Source: Plantago major (Eukaryota > Streptophyta > Magnoliopsida > Lamiales > Plantaginaceae). From it: a DNA stretch of 64,000 nucleotides. The DNA lies in assembly GCA_026545765.1 (NCBI GenBank), contig CM048844.1:23134237-23198236 (forward strand), given 5' to 3'. Of the stretch, positions 35,157 through 47,872 are shown one piece after another (the first letter of the stretch is position 1; every line of letters begins with the position of its first letter). Under the pieces are notes generated by a model, which was given only the letters and a program-made list of their open reading frames with translations, searched no databases and was not told the DNA's origin. The position numbers and the translations under genes are program-made.

Positions 35157-37609
35157 GATTGTTCTTGTTGTAACATTGGCTAGAAAGAAACATGCCTTTT
35201 CTTTTTAAAGTAAGAAGCATGCTTCTATTTATGTTCTGATCAATGTTGAGATCTGCAAAATTTTGTTTCAACTCTAGTGAAATTGGATTTGTAACCTTGC
35301 GAATGTGCAATACTATACATGTTTAGATATGAAAACCTTCCTCTGCATTGTATTTTTGTCTTAGGACCTGTCTAATTCATGGGGTTATGGTATGATGCTT
35401 TGTCTTTTCTATGTTCATCGACGCTAAGTAGTGAATCAGTGCGACATCAACCTGATAAGCCATTTGCGTATACTCAGCAGATCAGTAGATGTTACACATG
35501 AAGTACATATTGTTACGAAATCACGTAGAGGCAGCTGCTTATTTATTCAAAGGGAAAGGAAATCAGGGATACAACAAAAAGGAATCCACTGAAATAAGTT
35601 ATGGTGTTGAAACCAGAAAGGGTTACTCTTGCAAGGAAACCTGACATTTAAAGGAGGATTGTCCAATGCACAAGAAATAGAAAGGAAAGAACATAGTGCA
35701 GTCGAATCATTCTACTTATGAAGTTGGCACCTCAGAAGCTTATCACACTGCATAGGTGCCATCTATCACAACTACAAAAGTATTCTCTCTATTAATGATA
35801 TTAGTACTATGGATGATCATATGATATGACATCAATAAGGAAATGGTTTTATGAGTTTAGGCACATATGGTGTGGATCAGTTTTACCAGGAAATGATGAA
35901 GCATGCAAAGTGAAGGATATAGGCTCTGTGAAGATTAAAATGCATGGTGTAGTGATTCGAGAACTTGCAGATTTAAGATATCAGATATGTGCCTAATCTA
36001 AAGAGATATATCTCTAGGCCTGTGGATACATATAAAAGTCTCTAATGTGTTGTTTGTATGGAAAAAACGGAAAAGTCAAGGGAGAATGGTGCTGCCTAGT
36101 TTATTTGTCGTTATTATGTGGCATGAATTGACATCACCACATCATACCAATCCATAATACTAGGGTAGAGACATTGATTGGGATGAGGACTAAGAAGGTA
36201 GTGGTGCTAAGCATAGTATTCTTACTGTTTGTTACTAATCGTTCGGCGTTATCCAAGTAAGTTAGAAAGAAAACCATCAAAGGAGAGCCCTTGTTGTCGT
36301 TAAAGGTTATACTAGAGAATAAAACATAGGTGGAAACTTATAGAAAGTCTAAAGTCACAACAAAAACGCTTGTCCAGTACGGACAATTGTTTTGTGGATT
36401 TGTAAATCCTAATTCTTCTAATCAATATTCCGCTTTTTTATATAATGTTTGTTTCAATGTGATTGTTACCGGTTTTATTGTCAATCCACCAAGTTATCTT
36501 GAAATGAGCTTTGAAGATTATTACGTGTAGTTTAAGTTAGAAATATAGAATTTCGTATTATTCAAAATGAAAATCGTCGTAATCTATATTGATTAGACAC
36601 AAAAAACAAATGAATAACATAATATAACTACCAACTAACATATGACCGAAATTTGTTTTTTTCCTATCAAATACCAAAAATTCTAAGAACACAATAACTT
36701 AACCCCAGTAAACATGCCATTGTAGTGGGGTTGACTATCAAACAACACATAAGTGGAGTTCTACGGGTAACTAGAGGTGATATTGTATGTAGAAACCACA
36801 TTGACAAGCGAAAGTTCAAGTGTTCAGTATCAAGACATTAAATCTTCTGTGGCAGAAAGGACTTAATCATGTGAATGACAAAGGACTCAAGGAGCTATCT
36901 AAACAAGGATGAGTGGTGACATCATAAGAACTGGACATGTTATAATAGAGTTGATACATTGTCAAGATACCTCAAAGGTTGTACGAATCGCAATTGTAAC
37001 CCACGTTAAATGCTATGATCGGGTTGCTACATTGTCATACTCGTTACTCGTATTATTCTCGTAATACATAAATCAGAACAAACTCTTCCATACCAGCATG
37101 ATATATATTTCAGAAAATTAAATAAATGTTTACATATTAATTAGATTAGTATCTAAGTGGCATCTTCTGGGCCAAGTAAATGGGCTGCCCCGAAAATTAG
37201 TCCATGGGCAGCAGTCGGAAGAAAAATTGGTTGTGTAGTGAAAAAACATCCAAATGTAGGCTTATAAACCTACCAAACGCCTCCTTAGTGTGATAGACAG
37301 ATACCAATTATGACAATTTTTTACGAGTCAAATATGCACACATACGGAGTATATACTTTTAACGGATTGCAATTTATGCAAACTTTATTACTAGGCATGA
37401 GTTTCGTGCAATTTATACAAAATATAAGTGTCCATTATCCATACCTCACACAACATGGGGGGCTATTTGCAGTTTACACCATTCCCGTTAATAACTTTGC
37501 CCTAGCTCTATTTCCACTCCACACAGTTGATCAATCAGCTCAGCCTCAAACCCTCCACTTCCGCCACACCTCACCGCATATCCACCGCCAAACAGAGTCA
37601 TTCACCACC
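35157..37609. other. Array spacer 1 and upstream region of ESF1 copy 2
   Basis: Matches spacer 0 at an offset of 8386 bp with only a few single-base differences in 2.4 kb. It contains the same copia fossil and the same junction to ESF1 upstream sequence. No other gene. Confidence 0.8.
35446..37006 (+). mobile_element. Ty1-copia fossil fragment in array spacer 1
   Basis: The second copy of the fragment described for spacer 0, nearly identical to it. It was not an independent insertion but was carried along by the tandem duplication. Heavily broken, no LTRs. Confidence 0.65.
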
Positions 37610-40600
37610 ATGGATAGCTCCGGCAATAAGAAGAAGAATAACAAGAAGAACAAAAACAACAAAAAATCCCAGCCGCATCAAATCCCGATGATAACAGACG
37701 AGCGGTTCGCACCGGCCATGAATGACCCTCGCTTCATGCAAGCTCCGAAGAAGAGGTCTAAAGTAGAGATCGACTCTCGCTTCAAGCAAGCTTTCACCGA
37801 CCGGAACTTCGCCTCCTCCAAAGCTCCTGTCGACAAGCGTGGAAAGCGCAGGTCTGAGAAGGATAAAAGTAAATCGTCTCTCAGTCATTATTATCGCCTC
37901 GAGGAGGATGAGGTGAAGAAGAAGGTAATTGAAGAAGAAGAAGACGATGAGAGCGAAGGAGATAGCGAGTCTGGAAGTGATTGTGAGAAATTGAAATTGA
38001 AGACGGAGGTTGAGGATGAATTGGAGAGTGTTGATGAAATGTCGGATACGGGCACGGATACTGATAGTGCATTTTCAGAGGAGGAGGAAGCTGTGCCGGA
38101 AGAAGATGTGCCGGAAATTGAGAAGGAAACGAGGAGGCTAGCTGTTGTTAATTTGGATTGGACCGAAGTTAGGGTCAGTGTGTTACTGCTCTTTTATCCT
38201 CTTTATGCTATCTTACTTTCGGTATAATAAGTGATAATGGTTGCAAGCTGGAAATTGGATAATGTCTCTATACTCTAGTATAGATACTACTTATTGGCAA
38301 AATGATGTTTGCTGGTATTGAAATAGATAAGCTTAGGGCTTCAGAAATCGTAGGCAATATACTTGCTCTGCTTGGTGAAAAAGAATGTGCAGTCGAATAC
38401 GTGAGATGTTGAATTTCAGCTTAGTGCTTGTAAGTACTAAGAGACCTTTTTGCAGTAAATTAGGCCTATGGTTTCGGTGTTTGATTTCATCGTAGTAGGC
38501 AATGCCCTTTCCTAGTTTATTTGATGGTGTATCCGGATATGTGCATTGTCCAGCGGCTTCGATACTTTTTCCTTCCTCGACTAAAATGTTTAGTACCCAA
38601 ATTTTGCTATCAGGGGCAGTTACAATGCCATTTTCTGGAATCATTTATCTACTTTCTCGATTAGGACCTCTAGTTAGGTGCTGGAAGTGCATTGGGATGT
38701 GGCTATCAGCCTATCCATAAGCATGCGACTATATATCAGTTCAATAAATTGGGTATTCTTTAGCAATAGCTTACTGGGGATGTTATTTATATCAGTTGCA
38801 GCGGACTTTTTTTCTGTTTTCATTTATTTTTTATGCCTCTGTGCTTCCACTGTGTACTGTTTTTGTCAATGATTATATAACCTGCTCACTTAATTGCCTT
38901 GCTAAGTTATTTTGTAGAATGTGTCTATATCGGTCGGCTGCTATCATGTGACTGAATTTTGCATTGATTCTATAGGCAGCTGATATTTATGTGGTGCTTC
39001 ATTCATTTCTCCCTAAAGGGGGTCAAATCATATCAGTTGCTGTCTATCCATCTGAGTTTGGGATCAAGCGCATGGAAGAGGAGGCGATGAAGGGCCCTGT
39101 AGGGTTATTTGATGATGAAAAGGAAAAGGAAGATGAAGATGAGGACGATGATGATGAGATTGATAGCAAGAAAATACGTGCTTATGAATTAAGTAGATTA
39201 AGGTGACTGATTTTCCATGCTGTTGAATCTGACCTCATGGAGTTTATCTTTAATCAGACATGCGTGAATGCAATCAGATATTTGTAAATGTACATGTGGT
39301 TATGTGAATCATATGTGGGGTTCTGCTGTCTCTGATACTTTTATCACTATTCTTTTGAAAGCAGATTCCACTGCCCATAATGTACAACTGTTTTAGATAT
39401 CTGTTCGGTTAGTTACAAAATTGTAGGGATTTGTTTGTGAAATCACTGACATGTGTGGAGTGTTAACTAAGAAGAGAGTGCCACATGGGATGAGGCATTT
39501 CGTGAATTTCTGCTCCTAGGGGCTGATCTTAAACATTATGGGACTGCCCAAAGTGGGGTTAAGGTGTCTGGGTTGGTTTAAGGTCTATATTAGTGTTGTT
39601 TCAAATGCATTTAAGGAAGATGAGCAAGATAAACTTTCTGCTGGACTCCTAATTTTTTCTTTATTTGCTTATCAAGCCATGATGGTTTGTCTCATTTTCA
39701 CTCTATAATCTGATTGCAAAATGCGCTGAACTAATAAGCTTCTTTTCAAGTCTCTACAGCTATATTCCTTTTCTTATTGTTCTTCTGCCTTTTAATATTA
39801 TAAATTATCTGCTGTTTAGGTACTACAATGCTGTGGTGGAATGTGATTCAGTTGCTACAGCAGACTTCCTTTACAAATCTTGTGACAGTATTGAATTTGA
39901 AAGATCAGCAAATACATTGGATTTGAGATTTATTCCAGACTCCATGGAATTTAAGCATCAACCACGTGATATTGCGACCGAGGTAACTCTCTCTATCTCT
40001 GACTTACATGATTGAGCAATATTTCCTTCCTTAGTTTTGTGCTTCTGTCATCACTGGTTTTGTTAGAACTAGTGAATCATCTGTTTTTTTCCCCATCTCC
40101 AGGACCATATTTGGTTCTGAAATATTTATTTTATACTGCCGCCGCCGCCTATGCAATCAGGCTGCTCTGTAGTATTTTCTCCATACATGTGTTGATTTTG
40201 TACGTTCATATTTTATCCACCAGTCTGGGATCCCAGTATAATTAGCTGATTCAATCGAGCCTGATAATACACAAATAGCATTTGCGGCACTATTGATGAT
40301 TAGTTTGTATAACCACAACCTCTGTTACATTTGACTCTTGGGATACAGTTCGTGACAGTTTAGCTGTTGACAGACTCAATAGCTAAAGAACTTATATATG
40401 TTTGTACAGACAGTTCCTGGCTCTCTCTCCCATTGCTTATAGCAGCCAGCCTGATTCTCATGACTCATAGTTTCATACTGTCATACATTCCTCATCATAT
40501 TACTGGACAACCTCCCTGAGATCTCTGTACAGACATTATTGCCATTTCTCCTAGGGATCATAGTTTCCCACCTTTTCCAGATATCCCATTTGTCATTGAA

Positions 40601-42994
40601 TCTAAATGAGGAATGCCGCTAAGACGAAAGAGAATTAAATAATGCACTGTGCCAAAATATACTTGTTTAATGTGAAAGATGATCCCTGGACCAACAGGTA
40701 CCGATGGTTCTAGAGCATATTGATAAGCTAAAAGGGTCTGACTGCCTTTCCCCCCATCTTATTACGAGTTTTGTGTGATAGCATATGTTTGTTTTCTTCA
40801 TAACATGTCAAAATCTCGGGCTGTCATACTTCACAAATCAACATGTATTTTTATTCGCCAAATACTATGCTCACCCTTAAATTATATGGCCTTTCAGTGG
40901 CTAATCTAGAATGTTCTAGACAAGTCTAGGAGTAAGACTCTGCGATGTTAACCGTGTTCTTTCATTTGCTCTAATGTAACTATTATTTTGTTGGTGCATC
41001 AATCAGGCTAATTTAATTGACTTATACTGATTCCCTCTTAGAAACCAGCAGGTTATGATGGTTTAGATTTTCAAACCCGAGCTTTGCAACACAGCAACAT
41101 CCATATCAGTTGGGATGAAGATGGACCTCAGCGTTCTAGGACATTGAAGAGGTTACTCAAATCTGATCAGGTGTGTGTTATGCTATTTTGGTCTATTGAT
41201 TTGCTTACAGCACCTGTGTATGATAATGGCTGATCATGCCGGCCTGTCGTTTAAGTCATGTGTTTTATTACGTGTCACACTTTTCTTTTTAGGCAACACA
41301 GTCCAAAGCTTGCGTTGTTAGACAGTCTTGCAAACCCAATTCAACTTGTGTTATTCATGATCATAGCTAGAAGTAAGCTAATTACATGAATGGATATTAG
41401 CTCGGGTGATTGATGCTCTTATAAGGTTTATTTGTTCTACAAATAAAAAATGTACACAGTTGAAGAATGTTTCTGTTCAGGGATAGTTGTGTTCTGCATG
41501 TGCTTTTTTTTGCTGTCTCGAGGTCTCACTGTTGTTTATGGTTGGCGGCATATTAATGCTCCAATTGATTTTTTTCTTTCCAGCCTGCTGATTCAGATTT
41601 GAATGAGTTTCTTGCTACTGATGAAAGTGAAACCGATGATGATGATGGTCTTGATGAAGATGGTGATGATAATGCTGATGATGAAGAAATTAGGTCACCA
41701 AAAAAGCGCAAAAGACAGAATAAGTATCTTGCCCTACTTAAGTCTGGGGATGGATCAGATGAAGATGATGATGAGGATAATGTCCAGGACATGGAGGTCA
41801 CTTTTAACTCTGGCTTGGAAGATCTAAGCAAGCGCATCCTGGATAAAAAAGATGATAAATCAGAGACTGTTTGGGCAGCCACCCTCAGAAAGAGAAGGGA
41901 GAAAAAGAAAGCCCGAAAAAACAGGTCCAAGTATTCATCTGATGATGAGAGTGATATTGATGATTCTGATAGAGAACAACAACCAGATGACTTCTTTGTA
42001 GAGGAGGAACCTTCAGATAAGCAAGTTCACAGCTCAAAAGCAGAAGGATTGGCCAAAGAAGCTGTGGCAAGTCAAGCTGAGCTTGAGCTGTTACTTGCCG
42101 ATGACAAGGGGGAAACTCGCAATCTAAAGGGTTTCAATTTGAAGCCTATGAAAAAGAATGGAAAGAAAGGGAAAGAAAACCTGGATGAGAAATTACCAAC
42201 TATCGACTATAGTGATCCACGTTTTTCAGCTGTAATGAACAACCCAAACTTTGCGTTGGATCCAACAGATCCTCAATTCAAAAGGTACAGAGTTTGCCCT
42301 AATGTACATACAATAGTTTGTTTCTACCAATGTGTGTTTTATATTTCCTACACTGCCCCTTTTTTCAATTGTGTTTGCTTACTGTTTTCACGACAAATTA
42401 GTTTCTTATCTACATAAGGCAAGGATTTGGGTGTTTGCAACGGTAACTTGTTGATTTTCTTGTCCAAATTTTTTTAGCTGAAAGGCAGTATTCCTGCGAA
42501 CTCCTAGCCTTTCTGAATTATAGTGCTTGCATAAACCCAACTTTAGCAGGCACCTTCCAACTGAGTTAGTTAAGTGATTTTATGAAGGAATCTTCCTGCA
42601 ATTATTGCAGGAGCACTCAGATGCTAATTGTACCTTTTTTTATTGTTATTATTTTTGTGTTCTGATTGAAATGTTTTCATAGTGCACCTAATTTAATCCA
42701 CTGAAACATGTTGGTTCCTACAGGAGTGCTACATATGTGAGGCAACTTGCAGAAAAGGAGAAGAAAGGTGATACAGAAATTGCCAAGGACATGGATCGCT
42801 CAGTTATTTCTGGGGTGGCATCTGAAATGCCCAAAGGTGAAACAGTGAAGGATAATACATCTGCTCCTAGGAAGGATAATCTAGAATTATCTTCGCTTGT
42901 CAAGTCGATCAAAATGAAGTCGAAAAATTTACCTTCACAATCTGAACGCAAGGTGCGCTGGAATCACAAACTAAAGGCAAATATTCCGAAGTAA
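37610..42994 (+). CDS. ESF1: ESF1-like pre-rRNA-processing protein, copy 2 (684 aa)
   Basis: Six exons: 37610-38173, 38976-39202, 39820-39982, 41042-41170, 41584-42284 and 42724-42994. Same layout and length as copy 1. Exons 1-2 encode the same protein as copy 1 without change. Exons 3, 5 and 6 carry about eleven amino-acid changes, for example RYYYAVV to RYYNAVV, CDGIE to CDSIE and NLKPKKK to NLKPMKK. The introns before exons 4 and 5 are shorter than in copy 1, the latter by 308 bp, with a CAG overlap at the deletion. The frame is open throughout, so both copies may be expressed. The Tyr-to-Asn change in a well-conserved core is the one most likely to matter. Confidence 0.9.
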
Positions 42995-44957
42995 GATTGT
43001 TCTTGTTGTAACATTGGCTAGAAAGAAACATGGCTTTTTCTTTTTAAACTAAGAAACATGCTTCTATTTATCTGATCAATGTTGAGATCTGCAAAATTTT
43101 GTTTCAACTCTAGTGAAATTGGATTTGTAACCTTGCAAATATGCAATACTATACATGTTTAGATATGAAAACCTTCCTCTGCATTGTATTTTTGTCTTAG
43201 GGCCTGTCTTTTCTATGTTCATCGACGCTAAGTAGTGAATCAGTGCGACATCAACCCGATAAGCCATTTGCGTATACTCAGCAGATCAGTAGATGTTACA
43301 CATGAAGTACATATTGTTACGAATCACGTAGAGGCAGCTGCTTGTTTATTCAAAGGGAAAGGAAATCAAGAATACAACAAAAAGGAATCCACTGAAATAA
43401 GTGATGGTGTTGAAACCAGAAATGGTTACTCTTGCAAGGAAACCTGACATTTAAAGGAGGATTGTCCAATGCACAAGAAATAGAAAGGAAAGAACATAGT
43501 GCAGTCGAATCATTCTACTAATGAGGTTGGCACCTCAAAAGCTTATCACACTGCATAGGTGCCATCTATCACAACTGCAAAAGTATTCTCTCTATTAATG
43601 ATATTAGTACTATGGATGATCATATGATATGACATCAATAAGGAAATGGTTTTATGAGTTTAGGCACATATGGTGTGGATCAGATTTACCAGGAAATGAT
43701 GAAGCATGCAAAGTGAAGGATATAGGCTCTGTGAAGATTAAAATGCATGGTGTAGTGATTCGAGAACTTGCAGATTTAAGATATCAGATATGTGCCTAAT
43801 CTAATGAGATATATCTCTAGGCCTGTGGATACATATAAAAATCTCTAATGTGTTGTTTGTATGGAAAAAACGGAAAAGTCAATGGAGAATGGTGCTGCCT
43901 AGTTTATTTGTCGTTATTATGTGGCATGAATTGACATCACTACATCATACCAATCCACAATACTAGGGTAGAGACATTGATTGGGATGAGGACTAAGAAG
44001 GTAGTGGTGCTAAGCATAGTATTCTTACTGTTTGTTACTAATCGTTTGTTGTTATTCCAAGTAAGTTAGAAAGAAAACCATCAAAGGAGCCCTTGTTGTC
44101 GTTAAAGGTTATGCTAAAGAATAAAAAATAGGTGGAAACTTATAGAAAGTCTAAAGTCACAACAAAAATGCTTGTCCAGTACGGACAATTGTTTTGTGGA
44201 TTTGTAAATCCTAATTCTTCTAATCAATATTCGGCTTTTTTATATAATGTTTGTTTCAATGTGATTGTTACCGGTTTTATTGTCAATCCACCAAGTTATC
44301 TTGAAATGAGCATTGAAGATTATTACGTGTAGTTTAAGTTAGAAATATAGAATTTCGTATTATTCAAAACGAAAATCGTCGCAATCTATATTAAATAGAC
44401 ACAAAAAACAAATGAATAACATAATATAACTACCAACTAACATATGACCAAAATTTGTTTTTTTCCTACCAAATACCAAAAATTCTAAGAACTTGATTAC
44501 TCAACCCCAGTAAACATGCCATTGTAGTGGGGTTGACTATCAAACAACACGTAAGTGGAGTTCTACGGGTAACTAGAGGTAATACTGTAGGTAGGAACCA
44601 CATTGACAATCGAAAGTTCAAGTGTTCAGTATCATGACAATAAATCTTTTGTGGCAGAAAGGACTTAATCATGTGAATGACAAAGGACTCTAGGAGCTAT
44701 CTAAACAAGGACTTATATGTGGTGAGTGGTGACATCATAAGAACTGGACATGTTATAATAGAGTTGATACATTGCCAAGATATCTCAAAGGTTGTATGAA
44801 TCACAATTGTAACCCACATTACATGCTATGATCGGGTTTCTACATTGTCATAGTCGTTACTTGTATTATTCTCGTAATACAGAAATCAAAACAAACTCTT
44901 CCATACCAACATGATATATATTTCAGAAAATTAAATGAATGTTTACATAGTTAATTA
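42995..44957. other. Array spacer 2
   Basis: A more diverged version of spacers 0 and 1 with scattered substitutions and small indels. Homology stops near 44957, just where the other two spacers switch to ESF1 upstream sequence, so this is the right border of the array. Confidence 0.75.
43230..44810 (+). mobile_element. Ty1-copia fossil fragment in array spacer 2
   Basis: The third and most diverged copy of the spacer copia fragment. Because it shares the same borders with the other two, the fragment was already in place before the first duplication. Heavily broken, no LTRs. Confidence 0.6.
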
Positions 44958-45792
44958 GAATGGAAAGTTGTAAAATACACATATTGCTCAAATACTTTAC
45001 AAGAATGCCAGATGTAATACACCAAACCCTAACGTTCACCCGGAACATTGGAGATAACATCAGCTGATTTGGTTTGATCTTCACAACAGCAAAAACCAAT
45101 CCTTTGAAACAGGTACATCTATTTGACGTATAGTCATAAACAGCACCAGATTCTGTTGATAAAAAGATGAGTGAAGTAACAAAAAAACGTATGCATAAAC
45201 ACAATCATTACATACACAGTTTAGAAAGGAAAACTGAAGATTACATAATTACATCTAAGAGTAGCATACAAAGAATATTAACCTAAAATAAAACATTCAT
45301 GAGATACTAATCTATTGAATCAAAAACTGCCATAAGCATACAAAATACTGATAAGTTGTGATTATGCAACTAACATGAGCTGATACAAAACTTATGACAG
45401 TTCAAAAGAGACGAACGTTACAAAAAATGGATGAATCAGAAAGAACGTAGCAAAAATTGAATTTTTACTTGGATCACATGAATAAATCCATCAGTATATA
45501 ATCTCTCATCATTTTCATCCCAAATATTAAAGAAATAACGTTTAGTTCAGGTAATCCAATCCAGTTAACAAATTCAATTACTACTGGATAGAATCATAGT
45601 AAGGCTCAACTAACAATGCTAGATAAAATACTGGTAAATGGTAATGGTGGAGACAAACTTTCATAATACATGACTATCAACAAAAATTCACAGAAGGTTC
45701 TAACATTAACAACTACAAGTTCAAAGTTGCAGAAAGATTCAAGAATAATCATGAACGGAAAAATCACTAAAAAAAAAAATTCAGTCTGTAGA

Positions 45793-45915
45793 GAGAATGG
45801 ATCAGAAATCTGGCTTGGATTCTCAACAACTCAAATTGAATGGAGAGAAAACTAAAAATGCGCTCAGTAATTTCAGCTTCGATTCATCTGGGGAAATATT
45901 CATCATATCCATCTC
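45793..45915 (-). ncRNA. C/D-box snoRNA candidate, copy a
   Basis: On the minus strand the order is: stem arm GAGATGGAT, box C ATGATGA (plus 45900-45906), a conserved CCCCAGATGAA, internal box ACTGAGCGC (D'), a variable part, ATCCAAGCCAGATTT, box D CTGA (plus 45802-45805), and the closing arm TCCATTCTC. The arms pair to bring boxes C and D together, which defines the C/D class. About 120 nt is long for the class but allowed. I cannot name the snoRNA or its target. Confidence 0.6.
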
Positions 45916-46075
45916 TACAGCCTGTTTTTCAGCTTTTAAATAAGGAAAACAAAAAATTGGTGTACACACATTCATGAAGTAACACTAGTTCAGTTAAATC
46001 GTCAAATTTTCAGGATCAATAATTGTGAATTGAAAAGTAAACAGATAAACAAATAATAAACAAATAAACAAACAA

Positions 46076-46196
46076 GAGATGGATCAGAAATCTGGCTTGG
46101 ATCCTCAACCACTCAGAGTGAATGTTGAGAAAACTAAAAATGCGCTCAGTAATTTCAACTTCGATTCATCTGGGGAAATATTCATCACATCCATCA
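46076..46196 (-). ncRNA. C/D-box snoRNA candidate, copy b
   Basis: The same unit as copy a. Box C is GTGATGA (plus 46182-46188), still matching the RUGAUGA consensus because the changed base is the purine position. D' (ACTGAGCGC) and D (CTGA) are unchanged. The terminal arms GATGGA and TCCATC pair fully. The variable part between D' and the D guide differs most, as expected of non-guide sequence. Confidence 0.62.
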
Positions 46197-46323
46197 CTAC
46201 ACCCTATTTTTCAGCTTTTGAAACACACAACAAATATTCAGCAAATAAGCAAATTCAAGGAACACACAATCAGGATAAAAAATAGTGAATTGAGTTGAAA
46301 AGGTTAAAAATAAATATAAACAA

Positions 46324-46445
46324 GAGATGGATCAGAAATCTGGCTTGGATCCTCTACCACTCAGATTGAGTGGAGAGAAAACTAAAATTGCGCTCAGTAA
46401 TTTCAAATTCGGTTCATCTGGGGAAATATTCATCATATCCATCTC
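46324..46445 (-). ncRNA. C/D-box snoRNA candidate, copy c
   Basis: The third unit, nearest the promoter. It has box C ATGATGA (plus 46430-46436), D' ACTGAGCGC and D CTGA (plus 46332-46335), with stem arms GAGATGGA and TCCATCTC that pair perfectly. The 15 bases before box D are the same in all three copies, marking the likely guide. A frame reading MDMMNISPDE crosses it but is not kept open in the other copies. Confidence 0.62.
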
Positions 46446-46816
46446 AAGTAAATTAAAAAAAAAAAAAAGGTAGATGATTGAATGATTTACCAGTTTCTGG
46501 TGAAGTAAAGCTCTAGATGATAACAAAGAGCTATATAAAAAACAGAAACGGAAACATTTAGCGTCGGCTCATACTCAACACCCCATGGATTAGGAGGCAG
46601 GTAATCAGTTTAATCGACGCTTGTTTTGTTGTTAACCATCACAGGAAACAAATGCATAATCATATAGGATGAAATCAAAAACACAAAAAAAACTACATAG
46701 AATCGAATCAAATCGATCAAAACAGAAGATTGATTTTGTTTACAGGTGCTGTAAATCGAGCTACTACGGGAAATTAGCAATGAGGAAGATGATGAAATAT
46801 CTATTGGTAGAGAGTC

Positions 46817-46868
46817 AATTTATATAGCTCAAAGCGGCGGCTAGTGGTTACAAAGTATGAAACCCTAA
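46817..46868 (-). promoter_or_regulatory. Promoter with TATA box and telo-box for the snoRNA cluster
   Basis: On the minus strand the sequence has a telo-box (AAACCCTAA on plus at 46860-46868), a GCCGCC motif and a TATA box (CTATATAAATTG, plus near 46818-46828), correctly spaced for initiation near 46795. Telo-boxes are typical of plant ribosomal-protein and snoRNA gene promoters. Confidence 0.55.
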
Positions 46869-47872
46869 TTTCAGAAAGTAGAATTTCGGTATGACCCCGA
46901 AACTCTTGCACAAGTTGTAATGTACCCCATATAAACCAATCTCCAACTCGTTGGACCGGAACCGGTTACCTTTCACTTGTCTACGAGATTGGATATAAAA
47001 CTCGCTTTATAGCGGTGCAAAATGTAAACTGTAAATTGAACATGTGACCACTATGATATTACTCATTATTTTACAAAATAATCCACGTTTTGGGTTACAA
47101 TGAAATTCTATTTATCTACTAAATCAAAGTAAACAAAATTAAAAAAATAATAATAACTAACATGGTTTAACTAGCTAAAAATTGATTTTAAAACAAGTGA
47201 TATTTGAGCTTTGAATTTGGAATATACTTATATAAAACTTGACGATAATATCGCCAGATCGATTTTCATCGATTTTGGAGTATTAGTAGAAGAATGTTAC
47301 TCTCATGATACATAGTACTAAAACTTTGTTGTTGATCTGGCTAAAATAGTAAAATTCTCCTTTTATGTCTTTTGCCCATTTTTTACCATGAATATTGCAT
47401 TTTTATACCCTAAAATATTATGATGTTTTGAAACATGCAGAGAATATCTAAATATTGGGTGATTGACACTGTTCGAGGCTTGGAGCCAAATAATCCGATT
47501 TGATGATGATATATAATGGTTAAAACTTATAAGTTCTAAGACAAGATAAGTAAATGGAATGCATTTGCTTCATTGCTTGTTCATAAGTTTTCCAGAACAT
47601 CAGAATAACTGGAACAAAATTAGTCAGCTTTAGAACCTCTCACCTACTCTCTCTGTACAAATATACATACATGAGATGAACTCAAAGGCTCATCTGGCAT
47701 CTTACCCTCTTTCATGGAGTTTCACATGCCTTTGTATATCTAAATATCAGTACAATTTTAAAAATCAACATAAAACCTCTACAACCAGAAGTGAAGCTAA
47801 GCAGCAATACTAAACGTACGATCAAGTTGCTTTACAACAAGTGAGTAGTTTACAAGCATCCCATTTCCAATT
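46869..47872. other. Spacer between the snoRNA promoter and the EamA gene
   Basis: AT-rich. The right end includes the 3' untranslated region of the minus-strand transporter gene. I see no gene or clear mobile element. Confidence 0.55.

Larger units (their letters stand above)
44960..46795 (-). ncRNA. Probable host transcript of a snoRNA cluster (non-coding)
   Basis: Inferred minus-strand transcription unit starting about 30 bp below the TATA box at 46.82 kb. A plausible first exon ends at the donor CACCT|GTAAAC near 46748. Two further exon-like pieces lie at about 46500-46540 (ending CCAGAAACTG|GTAAAT) and 45000-45155 (preceded by an AG acceptor). Three repeated snoRNA-like units sit between them. 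No long open frame links the pieces. The 3' end is unknown. It could instead be a polycistronic snoRNA precursor without a spliced host. Confidence 0.4.

Noticed and set aside
45480-45560. A fourth snoRNA based on a minus-strand ATGATGA
   Set aside because: A CTGA follows only about 15 bases later, no terminal stem pairs, and it lacks the sequence shared by the three accepted copies.
46332-46526. 64-codon minus-strand frame (MLSSRALLHQKL...) at the snoRNA copy nearest the promoter
   Set aside because: The other two tandem copies do not keep the frame, whereas boxes C, D' and D and the stem are kept in all three, so RNA function fits better.
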